From NCBI GenBank assembly GCA_903928075.1, contig CAIYPD010000061.1:1-64000 (forward strand): a stretch of 64,000 nt of DNA, in the 5' to 3' direction. The position numbers and the translations under genes are program-made. This document shows, piece after piece, positions 27,644 to 37,740 of the stretch. Source of the DNA: Candidatus Firestoneibacteriota bacterium (GTDB taxonomy: Bacteria; Oederibacteriota; D2-FULL-39-29). The number at the start of each line of letters is the position of its first letter. Within the stretch, counting starts at the first letter, position 1. The notes beneath the pieces were generated by a model. It made no database searches and was not told where the DNA came from. It saw nothing but the letters and a program-made list of their open reading frames with translations.

Positions 27644-27901
27644 TTGCCGTTATTAAAATCTTCGATAAAAGCAGCAAGAAAGACCAGGAAAATGACGCTT
27701 GTTAACAGGTCAGCCAAGCAAAAATTAAGGACAACCGAGAAACACCTTCTAAGTTTAAAAGACTATGAAGTCGCGGCCAAGTTGCTAAAAACACTTATTC
27801 CTTCAATCCAAAGAGCAACCCTTAAGAATCTTCTCCCGAAAAATACCGGTGCGAGAAAGATATCCAGATACACAAAGTTTGTAAAATCACTTAAGAAGTA
27901 G
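27644..27901 (+). CDS. rpsT: 30S ribosomal protein S20 (TTG start)
   Basis: SSIKAARKTRKMTLVNRSAKQKLRTTEKHL; GGAGGTG upstream of TTG. Confidence 0.93.
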   Translation: MPLLKSSIKAARKTRKMTLVNRSAKQKLRTTEKHLLSLKDYEVAAKLLKTLIPSIQRATLKNLLPKNTGARKISRYTKFVKSLKK

Positions 27902-27919
27902 CATTATTTAGTTTTTTAT

Positions 27920-27957
27920 AAAGCCGTTGGATTAAAACTCCTGCGGCTTTTCTATTT
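27920..27957 (+). terminator. Terminator-like hairpin after rpsT
   Basis: AAAGCCGTTGGA-TTAAAAC-TCCTGCGGCTTT (12-bp stem, one mismatch) then TCTATTTT. Confidence 0.6.
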
Positions 27958-27988
27958 TGATACCTTGCCGGAGAGATAATTTGTTTCC

Positions 27989-28996
27989 TTATTTCTCCAG
28001 CATTGAGTAAACCATCTTTTCCATTATCTGCACAGGTAACTTGCCGCTGCCGGCACCGCCTTTTGCTTCGTCATCCGCTATTGCAAGCGCCTTAAAATAT
28101 CTGCTTAGAGTTTTCTCGTCCATTTTTTTTGCTTCTATTATAAAATCACCGACAAAATAGGGACTAACCCCAAGCCGATGGGCCATAGCATCTCCGGCTG
28201 AAAGCCCCTCACGCAAGAGAGCCCTGGTCATCCAAACCTTTTTAAAATGAGAGTAGACCGCCCCGACAACCAGTGGTCCGGCGTAGCCGTCTGCATAAAA
28301 TATTTCATTGAGTAGTTTCAAGGCTCTTAACAAATTTTTTCCTGTAATAGCATTTATAAGATCAAAAACGCTTTTGACATCGACCCCGCTTACGAGGAAA
28401 AGAACATCACTTTCTTCTATATTTTTTTTCTGACCAATATACAGACCTATCTTTTCAATCTCCGAATCAAGGTCCCGCATATTACTTCCTACCCTTTCCA
28501 CCATAATATCACAGGCCTCGTCGGATATACTTTTCCCAAGCTGAGTGAATTTTTTTCTGACCTCAGCAGCGAGATCTTTCGCATACAGCCGGTAATAGGT
28601 GTCAGGTGTTATAATTTTACACAGATTTTTATACTGGGCTATATCAAGAAAATCGGTTTTTTTCACATCTTTGGTAACCAGAATAAGGACTGTATACTCA
28701 GCAGGGTCTTCGACATATTCTTGCAGCTCTTTTTTTAATTCTTTGGCGAGATTTTCGAAATTGCGGAGCACGACTACGCGCTTGTCGGCAAGAAAGGGAA
28801 CAGTGTTTACGGCAGAGTCAAAGTCAAAGATAAAATCTTTTTGACCGGCGCAATCCTGGTCCAGGTAGTTTAAATCACGGTTCTCGGCGGGCATTGTTTT
28901 TTTTACTACTTCTTTAATCTTCTTTTCCTTGTTATACTCGTCATTCCCCGCAACAAGATAGACCGGTGAAACCGGCCTAGTAATTTTCCCAGCCAT
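27989..28996 (-). CDS. holA: DNA polymerase III subunit delta
   Basis: PVYLVAGNDEYNKEKKIKEVVKK, FDLINAITGKNLLRAL; start re-set to MAGKITRP. Confidence 0.92.
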   Translation of the reverse strand: MAGKITRPVSPVYLVAGNDEYNKEKKIKEVVKKTMPAENRDLNYLDQDCAGQKDFIFDFDSAVNTVPFLADKRVVVLRNFENLAKELKKELQEYVEDPAEYTVLILVTKDVKKTDFLDIAQYKNLCKIITPDTYYRLYAKDLAAEVRKKFTQLGKSISDEACDIMVERVGSNMRDLDSEIEKIGLYIGQKKNIEESDVLFLVSGVDVKSVFDLINAITGKNLLRALKLLNEIFYADGYAGPLVVGAVYSHFKKVWMTRALLREGLSAGDAMAHRLGVSPYFVGDFIIEAKKMDEKTLSRYFKALAIADDEAKGGAGSGKLPVQIMEKMVYSMLEK

Positions 28997-29501
28997 AGAT
29001 GACCCTGTTAACAATACCCTCGGCCAGACTACGGTAAATTCTCTGCCTGGCGGCAAACTCGGTTTCTATATTAGTCCCCGAGACCATAAAAGTGGTAGCG
29101 CCCCCGGAAAGACCGCCAACCTCTTTTTGCTCCCATTCCATTTTGCCTGTTTGAAGATTTGTATATTTAATATCGAGGATTATCTTTACACGATAAGAAA
29201 TAATAACACCGTTAACATCATAGGCTAGCGGTTGCAGCTGGTATTGTCTCAAGGTTCCCTCTATTAGCGCATCCGCCTGACTTTTTTGCACCACCTGCAG
29301 GCGCCCGTCTATTAAAAACTGTTTTATTATAATATCTGTTATATCTGTATCTATACCATATTGTGAGGTACCATTACTAACCACCGGTATGGCTATTTTC
29401 TTAATAGAAGACGCTATTTTCGGCTTCATAGATGAACACCCTGAAATAAGCAATGCCCCGGTAAACATAGCGGTCATAAATAAATATGATATTTTTTTCA
29501 T
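28977..29501 (-). CDS. lptE: LptE-family LPS assembly lipoprotein
   Basis: Lipobox LLISGCSS; KKIAIPVVSNGTSQYGID; located between leuS and holA. Confidence 0.85.
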   Translation of the reverse strand: MKKISYLFMTAMFTGALLISGCSSMKPKIASSIKKIAIPVVSNGTSQYGIDTDITDIIIKQFLIDGRLQVVQKSQADALIEGTLRQYQLQPLAYDVNGVIISYRVKIILDIKYTNLQTGKMEWEQKEVGGLSGGATTFMVSGTNIETEFAARQRIYRSLAEGIVNRVIYGWENY

Positions 29502-29691
29502 AGTTCCTCCCTGCTAATATACCTATTGTACTTATATTTTAACGAGATTTCAACAACATACTCCCCTACACCGGAATATGTTTTGTGCGCTAAGTAATCA
29601 GTTGCGGAAAGGATTAAGTAAATTTTTAAACGCCGCAATTCATTATCACTCATAGCACTATTTTATTATTCATAAAACAAAATATTCAAAA

Positions 29692-31104
29692 CTAATTAAG
29701 ATATGCGATCTTGTTTTTACCTGTCTGCTTTGCTTTATAGAGACCTTGATCAGCAACAACTATAACCTCTTCCGCTGATTTACCGTCCTTAGGGTAATAG
29801 GCATAGCCTATGCTCATAGTGACTTTTACTCTGTCCATGTAACCGGTAAATTCGGCATCCGTACTGCTTTTTATATTTTCAAGAAAACCTGGCAGGTCTT
29901 CATTATTGCCTTCCCGTAAAACAACAAATTCATCGCCACCATAACGGGCAAGAAGGCAATCTTTAAATTCCCTTTTTAAAATACCTGCCAATTTTCGAAG
30001 ATAGATATTTCCTGACATATGTCCGTAAGTGTCGTTATAGGCCTTGAAATTATCCAGGTCTATCATTATGACCGCAAAATCTCTGTTTTCCGCAATTTTA
30101 TTGTCAGCTTGTTCAAGAAAATAACCATAGTTGTAAAGTTCCGTTAATCTGTCTGAGTTTGCAAGATTTTTTATTTGTTCATAAAGCCTGTCTCGTTCCA
30201 AAGCAATGGCAAATTCTCCGGCCAGCGTCATAAACAAGTCCTGATCCTGAGAGAAGAATTTTTCAAAACTAACAGGCTCTATTCTTAAAAAACCCGAAGC
30301 TTTCTTCTCCCTTGTCTGAGGAAAATAGATATAGCGCTCGCCTCTGTAAACTTCGCTTTTATTGATGAGTCTTTCCACTATCTCCGGCTCCAGGTCTCTC
30401 GCAACCACCTCCGTACCGGCGCGAAGAAGCTTAAAGGTTGCCGTGTTTTCATTAAATACCCCTATCTCCCAATCCGAAACAACCTCCATCTTCTTAAAAA
30501 ACGGTTCCAGAAGTTTTACCATAACATTGTAATCCATATTTTCGTTCACAACATCCGTTATAGCCAGAATAAGCCGGAGATCCTTGACATGTGATTCTTC
30601 TTTCTTTACGGTCTCCGAGAGAAAGCCGGTAAAAAGTCCCACTACAAAAAGAAATGGTATTCTCATATAAATATTAGCGTCATAAAGATTTACATCCGCA
30701 TCTTTTTTCATTATGATCCAGAAATAAAGAAGAGAGGCTACAACGGTCGCAATAATACTTGCTTTCAGATCCTTTCCCAGAGCCGTAATTACTATCACAA
30801 GAAAATAGAGGAGAAAAAAATCAGTACTACCGCTCTTGGTTAGATATATGGCCAGAGTCACAAAAACAATGTCCCCCAAAAAAACAAAATAACGAAAGTT
30901 TCTGCTTTTAAAAAATTCGGGGCTCAAAAAATAGAGAAATATATTTGAAAGTATAAAAAATAGCACCAGAGCATTAATATAGTTGACCTCTGTAAATACG
31001 CTGTGTTCAGCCGAAAAAACAGCCATATAGCCGGCGGCAATGACTATCAGCCAGCGCAGGTTAAGGAAGTTGTATTTAAATTGGCTTATCTCGTTTTCTT
31101 TCAT
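29692..31104 (-). CDS. Membrane-bound GAF-like + GGDEF diguanylate cyclase
   Basis: Several N-terminal TM segments; [41 protein letters not shown]. Confidence 0.92.
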   Translation of the reverse strand: MKENEISQFKYNFLNLRWLIVIAAGYMAVFSAEHSVFTEVNYINALVLFFILSNIFLYFLSPEFFKSRNFRYFVFLGDIVFVTLAIYLTKSGSTDFFLLYFLVIVITALGKDLKASIIATVVASLLYFWIIMKKDADVNLYDANIYMRIPFLFVVGLFTGFLSETVKKEESHVKDLRLILAITDVVNENMDYNVMVKLLEPFFKKMEVVSDWEIGVFNENTATFKLLRAGTEVVARDLEPEIVERLINKSEVYRGERYIYFPQTREKKASGFLRIEPVSFEKFFSQDQDLFMTLAGEFAIALERDRLYEQIKNLANSDRLTELYNYGYFLEQADNKIAENRDFAVIMIDLDNFKAYNDTYGHMSGNIYLRKLAGILKREFKDCLLARYGGDEFVVLREGNNEDLPGFLENIKSSTDAEFTGYMDRVKVTMSIGYAYYPKDGKSAEEVIVVADQGLYKAKQTGKNKIAYLN

Positions 31105-33593
31105 AACACCACCCAGTTAATTAATTTATCCTGAACATATATGATTTTTACAACTTTTTTTCCCGCTATAGCGGCAATAACCGTTGGGAGAATTCCGGCC
31201 CGGGCAAGCGCCTCTTCTTTAGAGGTGCCTGCGGAAATGATTATTCTTCCCCTCAATTTCCCGTTTACCTGGACAGGCACTTCCTTTTCTTCCGCTATCA
31301 CAAAAGCAGGATCAAATTCCGGTAATCTGTTTAAAAATATACTTTCTTTATGACCCAGGCGTTCCCATAACTCCTCGCAAATATGCGGCGTAAAAGGAGC
31401 AAGAAGTAGAAGTATATCTTCGGAAGACAGTCTGAGCAAAGCTCTGTATTCCTTTGAGTTTTTTTGCTCCTCCGAAGGTTCAAAAGCATAAAGAAAATTA
31501 ACAAACTCCATGAGAGCGGCTATTGCCGTATTAAAATGAAATTCTCTCTCTACATCTTCTTTTACTTTTTTAATGGTTTTATTCAGAGTAATATAGAAAG
31601 CCTTGAGTTCTTTAGGAAGTTGTTTTGGCACGACAGGCCCGGCATCTTTTATAAGCGGCAGGGTATTATCTATAAACCTTTCTATGCGGCCTAAAAATCT
31701 CCATATACCTTCAATTCCTTTATCGTTCCATTCCATTTCTTTTTCCGGAGGGGCTGCAAACAGAACAAAACCCCTGACCGTATCGGCTCCATATTTCTCT
31801 ATCAAAGGGTCGGCTTCCACGGTATTCCCTTTGGATTTGCTCATAACTTGCCCGTCTTTGAGAACCATACCCTGCGTAAAAAGGTTCACAAAGGGTTCGT
31901 CAAAGTTTATAAGTTTAAGATCAAAAAGAAACTTCGTAAAAAACCTGGCGTAAAGCAAATGCAGTATAGCGTGTTCTATTCCTCCGACATATTGGTCAAC
32001 AGGCATCCAGTACTTTATTTTTTCAATATCAAAAGCCGCATTGTCATTTTTTGGGTCACAGAATCTGAGAAAGTACCAGGAAGAGCAGATAAAAGTGTTC
32101 ATGGTATCCGTCTCTCTTTTACCCGCACCGCCGCACTTGGGGCAGGGCACTTCTACAAATTCTTTTATGGCAGCCAGAGGAGAAACCCCGCCTTTTGGTT
32201 GAAAATCAGCAACAAACGGAAGTTTTACCGGCAAATCTTTCTCCGGCACCGGGACGATGCCGCATTTATCGCAATAAATCACAGGTATGGGGGCACCCCA
32301 GTAACGCTGCCGGGAAATCAACCAGTCACGCAGCTTAAAGTTTATTGTTTTTTTGCCAATTTTGTTCTTTTCGGCGTATTCAGACATCAAAGCAATAGCT
32401 TCTGTATTTTTCTTCCCGTCAAATTCTCCTGAATTTACCTGAATACCTTCGGAAATATAGGCCTCGGTTAAATCCGCTGCCGGCCGCCCGTTGTTATCAG
32501 GCTTTTGAATAACCACTTTGACCGGAAGATTGTATTTTTTCGCAAAATCAAAATCTCTCTGATCATGGGCCGGAACCGCCATAACCGCGCCCGTGCCATA
32601 TTCCATAATCACATAGTTGACCGCATAGACGGGCACCCTTTCGCCATTAAACGGATTTATGGCATAAGCCCCGATAAACAAACCTTCCTTCTCGGTAAGG
32701 TCAGAGGTCCTGGAGATTTCCGACTGTCTTTTAAGTTTAGCCGCAAACTCTTTAAGCGGCGCCTCATATTTTGTGCCTCTTGCAAGTTTTTGCGCTAAAG
32801 GATGCTCCGGGGCTATAACCAGGTAGGTAACGCCAAAAATAGTATCCACCCGCGTCGTATAGACAGAAATTTTTTCTCCGGCGGGGGAGTTTTCAATTTT
32901 AAAATCCAGTTCCACACCATAGGATTTGCCTATCCAATTCTCCTGCATTATTTTTACTTTTTCCGGCCAGCCTTTCAATTTTTTTATATCGTCTAGCAGC
33001 CTATCGGAGTAATCCGTGATTTTGAAGAACCATTGCTCGAGTTCTTTTTGTGCTACCTCCGTCTTACAACGCCAGCATACCCCGTCTACAACCTCTTCAT
33101 TAGCCATTACAGTTAAGCACTTTGGGCACCAGTTTGCTTTTTTAGTCTTCTTATATGCCAACCCCTTCTCAAGAAACTTTAGAAACAACCACTGGGACCA
33201 TTTATAATAATCCGGAGCGCAGGTTGTGATCTCCCGGCTCCAATCATAGCAGATGCCTATTTTTTTGAGTTGTTTTTTCATTACCTCTATGTTCTTATCG
33301 GTCCATTCTCCGGGATGAATGTTGTTCTTTATCGCGGCATTCTCCGCCGGTAAACCAAAAGCGTCCCAACCCATGGGATGAAGGACATTAAAGCCCTGCA
33401 TTTTTTTATACCTTGAGATAACATCCCCTATAATATAGTTTTTACAATGCCCCATATGCAGCCAGCTGCCGGAGGGATACGGAAACATCATCAAAACATA
33501 ATATTTAATTTTTTTTGAATAATCATCAGCTTGGAAAAGTTCCCGGGCAGCCCACAATTCCTGCCATTTTTTATCAAGTGTGTTACTTATCAC
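31101..33593 (-). CDS. leuS: Leucyl-tRNA synthetase
   Basis: [40 protein letters not shown]. Confidence 0.97.
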   Translation of the reverse strand: MISNTLDKKWQELWAARELFQADDYSKKIKYYVLMMFPYPSGSWLHMGHCKNYIIGDVISRYKKMQGFNVLHPMGWDAFGLPAENAAIKNNIHPGEWTDKNIEVMKKQLKKIGICYDWSREITTCAPDYYKWSQWLFLKFLEKGLAYKKTKKANWCPKCLTVMANEEVVDGVCWRCKTEVAQKELEQWFFKITDYSDRLLDDIKKLKGWPEKVKIMQENWIGKSYGVELDFKIENSPAGEKISVYTTRVDTIFGVTYLVIAPEHPLAQKLARGTKYEAPLKEFAAKLKRQSEISRTSDLTEKEGLFIGAYAINPFNGERVPVYAVNYVIMEYGTGAVMAVPAHDQRDFDFAKKYNLPVKVVIQKPDNNGRPAADLTEAYISEGIQVNSGEFDGKKNTEAIALMSEYAEKNKIGKKTINFKLRDWLISRQRYWGAPIPVIYCDKCGIVPVPEKDLPVKLPFVADFQPKGGVSPLAAIKEFVEVPCPKCGGAGKRETDTMNTFICSSWYFLRFCDPKNDNAAFDIEKIKYWMPVDQYVGGIEHAILHLLYARFFTKFLFDLKLINFDEPFVNLFTQGMVLKDGQVMSKSKGNTVEADPLIEKYGADTVRGFVLFAAPPEKEMEWNDKGIEGIWRFLGRIERFIDNTLPLIKDAGPVVPKQLPKELKAFYITLNKTIKKVKEDVEREFHFNTAIAALMEFVNFLYAFEPSEEQKNSKEYRALLRLSSEDILLLLAPFTPHICEELWERLGHKESIFLNRLPEFDPAFVIAEEKEVPVQVNGKLRGRIIISAGTSKEEALARAGILPTVIAAIAGKKVVKIIYVQDKLINWVVL

Positions 33594-33975
33594 CTTTTGA
33601 CTCCTTTTTTACAGGTACACTTTCTTTTTTTGATTTTTCCTGTTTTGAACTTTCTTTTTTTGCTTGTTCCGAACTTCCGTCCTTCCGCCCTTCCGAACTT
33701 CCGGTCGCGGCCTTACGGCCTCGGCCTTCCTCTCCTACACTCTTAGCTGACTCTTCAACCTTCGACTTTCCCAATTCTCCGGAAGCCCCTTCAGTTTTCT
33801 TGCCGTAATCATTAACATAAAATCCTGAGCCTTTAAAAACAAAACCTACCCGCATCGCGGGAAGCTTTACGGCTCTATTTCCGCATTTTTCGCATTTCTC
33901 CGTTTTTACATTTTTTGTCTGAAGAACTTCAAAGACATTGCCGCATTTCGAGCATTTGTAATCATAAATTGGCAT
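33583..33975 (-). CDS. FmdB-family zinc-ribbon protein with low-complexity tail
   Basis: [19 protein letters not shown]...EKCEKCG...[11 protein letters not shown]. Confidence 0.92.
   Translation of the reverse strand: MPIYDYKCSKCGNVFEVLQTKNVKTEKCEKCGNRAVKLPAMRVGFVFKGSGFYVNDYGKKTEGASGELGKSKVEESAKSVGEEGRGRKAATGSSEGRKDGSSEQAKKESSKQEKSKKESVPVKKESKGDK
33664..33700. repeat. Family C-like repeat units embedded in the fmdB coding sequence
   Basis: cttgttccgaacttccgtccttccgcccttccgaacttccgg; shares cttccgtcct with 18235 and 56155 regions. Confidence 0.5.
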
Positions 33976-33994
33976 TTTTACCTTTTCACATTTT

Positions 33995-36900
33995 TTATGA
34001 CATTAAACTTTTAATGTCTTTTTCAAGAATTGTAGACTTCATTATCTTTTTCCCGGCCAGGAATTCCTGATCCTTTTTCTCATCGTTATTAAAGAAAATT
34101 ATTCTTTCCGCGAATTTGGGGTCGCCTTTCTTTATGGACTCAAAGAATTCCTTATAATCGCCGTCTGCCAAATTTACATTCAAAACAACATTTCTGTAAT
34201 TTCCGAGCGATAATTTTTGTTTGGCAAGCTTTACATTTCTCGCTATGTAAACGCTATAACCCATATTGTAAAGACTGTCGCCAAAAATCTTTATTATCTC
34301 CCCCTGATCATCAACAACAAGAAGATTGTTTTCTTGTTCCATCTCTTTTTGGACTGTGTTTGCATCCTGCGCCTGTTCTGCCTTTGCTCCGGCCTCAGAA
34401 TTATCTGTATTTTCCTGTAAAACTTTTGCTGCGTTCAGCTCATTAAGGGCTTGCGTTTTTTCGGCTTTTACTTCTTCCAATTCTTTGCTCAGAACTTCGT
34501 ATTGTTTCATAGCCGCATCCCGCTCCGCTTTTAACCGGCCGGCATCCAATTCCAGCTCTTTTATCTTTTCTTTTGTCTGCTGCTGGCTTTCCCCGACTTT
34601 TTGCATAAGTGACTGTGCTTGTTTGTCGGTTTCTTTTTTTCTACCCTCTACCAGAGTAAGCGCTTCCTTTACCTGTCTGTTCTCGTTCATAAGAAGAACA
34701 TACTTATGCTCAAGTTCCTGTTTGGCCATTTCCAGTTCTTTAACTTTCCTGTCGGTTTCCAGGCGTTTAGTAGCGTCAGAAACCGTGTTTAGCACTTTCT
34801 GCTGGCCTGAAGCCGCAACCTCGGCAAGCTGTTTAGCCAGCTCCGCCTTCTCCTTGTTTAAAGTCTTAATAGCCGACTCCAGTTGATTTACACTGTCCTC
34901 ATGCCCGGAGATAATTTTCTTCATTTTAGCAGCCGGGATGAACTCCGCAGGATCTCCCGCTTTCACTTCTGCAGCTTTAATTTTGTTCTCAAGTTCCTGT
35001 ATTTTAAGAACATAGTTCTTTTTTTCTATTTCTAGACGGGTATTAACTTCTTGTACCGGAATAAATTTAGAAGGATCCAGCTCGACAAGCTTAACAGAAT
35101 CAGTTTTGATTTTATTTTCCAGCTCTACTATACGCGCTGCGCCTACATTGACTTGTTTATTTAATTCTTCTATTTTCCGGGACTGCCCCTTCTTTTCCTC
35201 TTCAAACTTATTTACCAGAGTATTGGCCAAATTACGGCCTTCGTTTTCAAGTAACTCAATCTTTTGTTCTAGCTCCCCGTTTTGTTTCTTTAATTGCTCA
35301 AAACTGTTTTTAAAGCCGTCATTGCTCCTTTGCACTTCGCCCAGCCGCTGCGCAAGACGCTGCTGTTCTTCAAGCTGCCCTGCACTCCCCGTCACACTCA
35401 ATTCCTTTACCCGCTCATTTAGCTTTATTTTTTCTAATTGAGCTTCTTTGAGCCCGGCTTCCAGTTCAGCTCTTGACTTTTCGAATTCCTTTAATTTTTC
35501 AATAAAACTTTGCCCGTCGGCCTCAAGCCTGGATTTATATTCTTCAAGACTTATGTATTTACTGAGATCAACGGCCGGCACCTGCCGGGAGGCCTGACTT
35601 TGAATTATTAGTTTGTGATTCTCTTCCGTTTTATCCTGCATCCTGCGTTCAGTTTCCTCTTTTTCTATTTCGAGTTCTTTTATTCTTAAATTAAGGGTTT
35701 TTCTTTCGGAATCAAACTGGTCATTTATTTCCTTGGCGTGAATATATTTTGAAAACCCGACTTCCGGCGCCGGTCTGGACCTGCTCTGCGCCAATTTGAG
35801 CTCTTCGGTACTTTTTTCCAGCAGAACGGACAACTCCTCATTCCTGGAATTGAGTTCTGCAATCTTTGCTGCAAAAACCTCCTGCTCTTGCGGAGTCAAG
35901 GCAGGTCTTTCCACGCTCTCCTCAAGCATATTGTCTTTTGTCGAAGCCAGAGCGCGCTTTTCGTTCCGGGAAGTGAAACCGGCCAGAATTACCATCAATA
36001 ATACAGAAAGTGCCATTGCTACAATCCCGGCCTTCAGTGCAAAAAAGTTGATGCTCCCTTTTTGCGCCTTAATGGTTGTTGTTGAGACGGCCGCCGATTT
36101 TTCCAGATTGGCCGCAGGAATGAAAAGACCGAAAGTAAATCCGCCAGTACGCAGGGGGAAATGCACAAAGTAATACTCATTTTTTCCCAGCTGTAAACTC
36201 TCTATTCCGCCGAGAGCATCGTCGGCGGCGGTGTTATCCCAGAACCGGGGATCTATAACACGGGCCAGAGAACTCTTAAATTTTTCCGTACCGTATTTTT
36301 TCAGTTCCGCCTGCAAAGGATTATCCGCGCTGACTTTGAGCTGGTCATAGCCGTAAATTGACGAGGCAACCAGCAGGCCGCTTTTTGAGATCAAGACTGG
36401 AAAAGTATCGTCGTAGCCGAATTTCTTCACCTGATCCTTGCCTATGAGCATCTCAAGAAGTTTTTGGACTGAAAGATCCATACCCAGGACGCCCTTATAA
36501 GCTTCGTCAAGATAGAGCGGCATAAAATAGGAGACCATCCAACAGCCATTTTCTCTGCTCCAGTACGGTTCACTCCAGATCTCCAGCCGGGTTTTATTTG
36601 ATTTCGGCCCCGCAATGGTATAAGGAGAATTCTCTTCGTTAACAAAGAGAGAGTCGGGCCTTACTTTATAATTACCTACGGTAAACATACCCGCTTTTAT
36701 CAGATTGTCCGCCGCCGACACCCAGGGAAATTTTCTTAATGCGGTATCAGTCATTACATAAACGGAACTGACTACGGCGCCGTTCGGATTTTCTTTTGAC
36801 ATCAGGTTTCTTTTTCCCAGAAGCAGGGTGCTGTCAAGATAGGCTCCGATAACAGGGATTCTCCCTTCTTTTGAAACGGTTTTATACGCCCCGCAGACAA

Positions 36901-37264
36901 ACAGATTGGCTGTTTCTTTTTCCGGGTTCCAGTAAAACTTGCCGGAGGTTTCCGGTTTTATTCTTTTATAATCGTCCAGAGTGAAAAACGCGTTCTGCCT
37001 TTTAAAAACACCTTCTATTACATCACTCGACATCCGCCCGGTAAGCTCGACCTTTCTAAGAAGCATTGTAAGATACCAGGAGTTCCTGGCGGTCATCGAG
37101 ATTGCCGAATCTTTTTCGCTTTTTAGCACATTCGGGGTATTGGGCTTGCCTGCGGGCGGCTCCGGCAGGCCAAAATATGCAAAATAGATAGTAAGAAGAA
37201 GTACGGGAAGAAGACCAATTACGACAAAACGCAGAGTTAAATTTTTCTTTCTTTTTTTGTCCAC
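33995..37264 (-). CDS. Cache-like periplasmic sensor + long coiled coil + C-terminal pseudo-receiver domain protein
   Basis: TM segments near aa 12-33 and 410-432; PYWSRENGCWMVSYFMPLYLDEAYKGVLGMDLSVQKL; coiled coil; LLVVDDQGEIIKIFGDSLYNMGYSVYIARN...VVLNVNLADGDYKEF. Confidence 0.85.
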   Translation of the reverse strand: MDKKRKKNLTLRFVVIGLLPVLLLTIYFAYFGLPEPPAGKPNTPNVLKSEKDSAISMTARNSWYLTMLLRKVELTGRMSSDVIEGVFKRQNAFFTLDDYKRIKPETSGKFYWNPEKETANLFVCGAYKTVSKEGRIPVIGAYLDSTLLLGKRNLMSKENPNGAVVSSVYVMTDTALRKFPWVSAADNLIKAGMFTVGNYKVRPDSLFVNEENSPYTIAGPKSNKTRLEIWSEPYWSRENGCWMVSYFMPLYLDEAYKGVLGMDLSVQKLLEMLIGKDQVKKFGYDDTFPVLISKSGLLVASSIYGYDQLKVSADNPLQAELKKYGTEKFKSSLARVIDPRFWDNTAADDALGGIESLQLGKNEYYFVHFPLRTGGFTFGLFIPAANLEKSAAVSTTTIKAQKGSINFFALKAGIVAMALSVLLMVILAGFTSRNEKRALASTKDNMLEESVERPALTPQEQEVFAAKIAELNSRNEELSVLLEKSTEELKLAQSRSRPAPEVGFSKYIHAKEINDQFDSERKTLNLRIKELEIEKEETERRMQDKTEENHKLIIQSQASRQVPAVDLSKYISLEEYKSRLEADGQSFIEKLKEFEKSRAELEAGLKEAQLEKIKLNERVKELSVTGSAGQLEEQQRLAQRLGEVQRSNDGFKNSFEQLKKQNGELEQKIELLENEGRNLANTLVNKFEEEKKGQSRKIEELNKQVNVGAARIVELENKIKTDSVKLVELDPSKFIPVQEVNTRLEIEKKNYVLKIQELENKIKAAEVKAGDPAEFIPAAKMKKIISGHEDSVNQLESAIKTLNKEKAELAKQLAEVAASGQQKVLNTVSDATKRLETDRKVKELEMAKQELEHKYVLLMNENRQVKEALTLVEGRKKETDKQAQSLMQKVGESQQQTKEKIKELELDAGRLKAERDAAMKQYEVLSKELEEVKAEKTQALNELNAAKVLQENTDNSEAGAKAEQAQDANTVQKEMEQENNLLVVDDQGEIIKIFGDSLYNMGYSVYIARNVKLAKQKLSLGNYRNVVLNVNLADGDYKEFFESIKKGDPKFAERIIFFNNDEKKDQEFLAGKKIMKSTILEKDIKSLMS

Positions 37265-37740
37265 TTTTTACCGGCCTTTTGTATGATTTTGGTTGTCGAT
37301 CTGCCTTTAATAAACGGGATATTTATAACTTTCCCGCCGTTCTTGATAACAAAATCCCCCCCAACAATATTTTTTACGGGCCAATCGCCCCCTTTTACCA
37401 GCGCATCAGGAAGAACGGCCTTAATCACATTGAAAGGGGTCGCCTCATTAAATTTTACGACAAAATCAACAAAAGGAAATTCTGAGAGAACTTCCATTCT
37501 ATCGGTTTCCGGATTTACCGGCCGGCCGGGACCTTTTAGTCCCCGGACCGAGACATCGCTGTTTACGGCCACGACAAGCACATCCCCGAGCTTTCTTGCG
37601 CTCTTCAAATATCTGGTATGCCCTACATGAATAATATCAAAACAGCCGTTGGTAAAAACAATTTTTTTGCCTTTTTTCTTTAATATATTAACAGCACATA
37701 CGAGTCCGCTAAGTTTTTTTATTTTCTTAGAAATTTTCAT
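37237..37740 (-). CDS. rfaE2: D-glycero-beta-D-manno-heptose 1-phosphate adenylyltransferase
   Basis: GKKIVFTNGCFDIIHVGHTRYL; start re-set to MKISKK. Confidence 0.95.
   Translation of the reverse strand: MKISKKIKKLSGLVCAVNILKKKGKKIVFTNGCFDIIHVGHTRYLKSARKLGDVLVVAVNSDVSVRGLKGPGRPVNPETDRMEVLSEFPFVDFVVKFNEATPFNVIKAVLPDALVKGGDWPVKNIVGGDFVIKNGGKVINIPFIKGRSTTKIIQKAGKKWTKKERKI

Noticed and set aside
31848-32432. Plus-strand ORF opposite leuS
   Set aside because: Antisense to a certain, conserved gene; no start signal or family support.
33583-33610. T-box leader upstream of leuS
   Set aside because: leuS start overlaps the fmdB stop, leaving no room for a leader.
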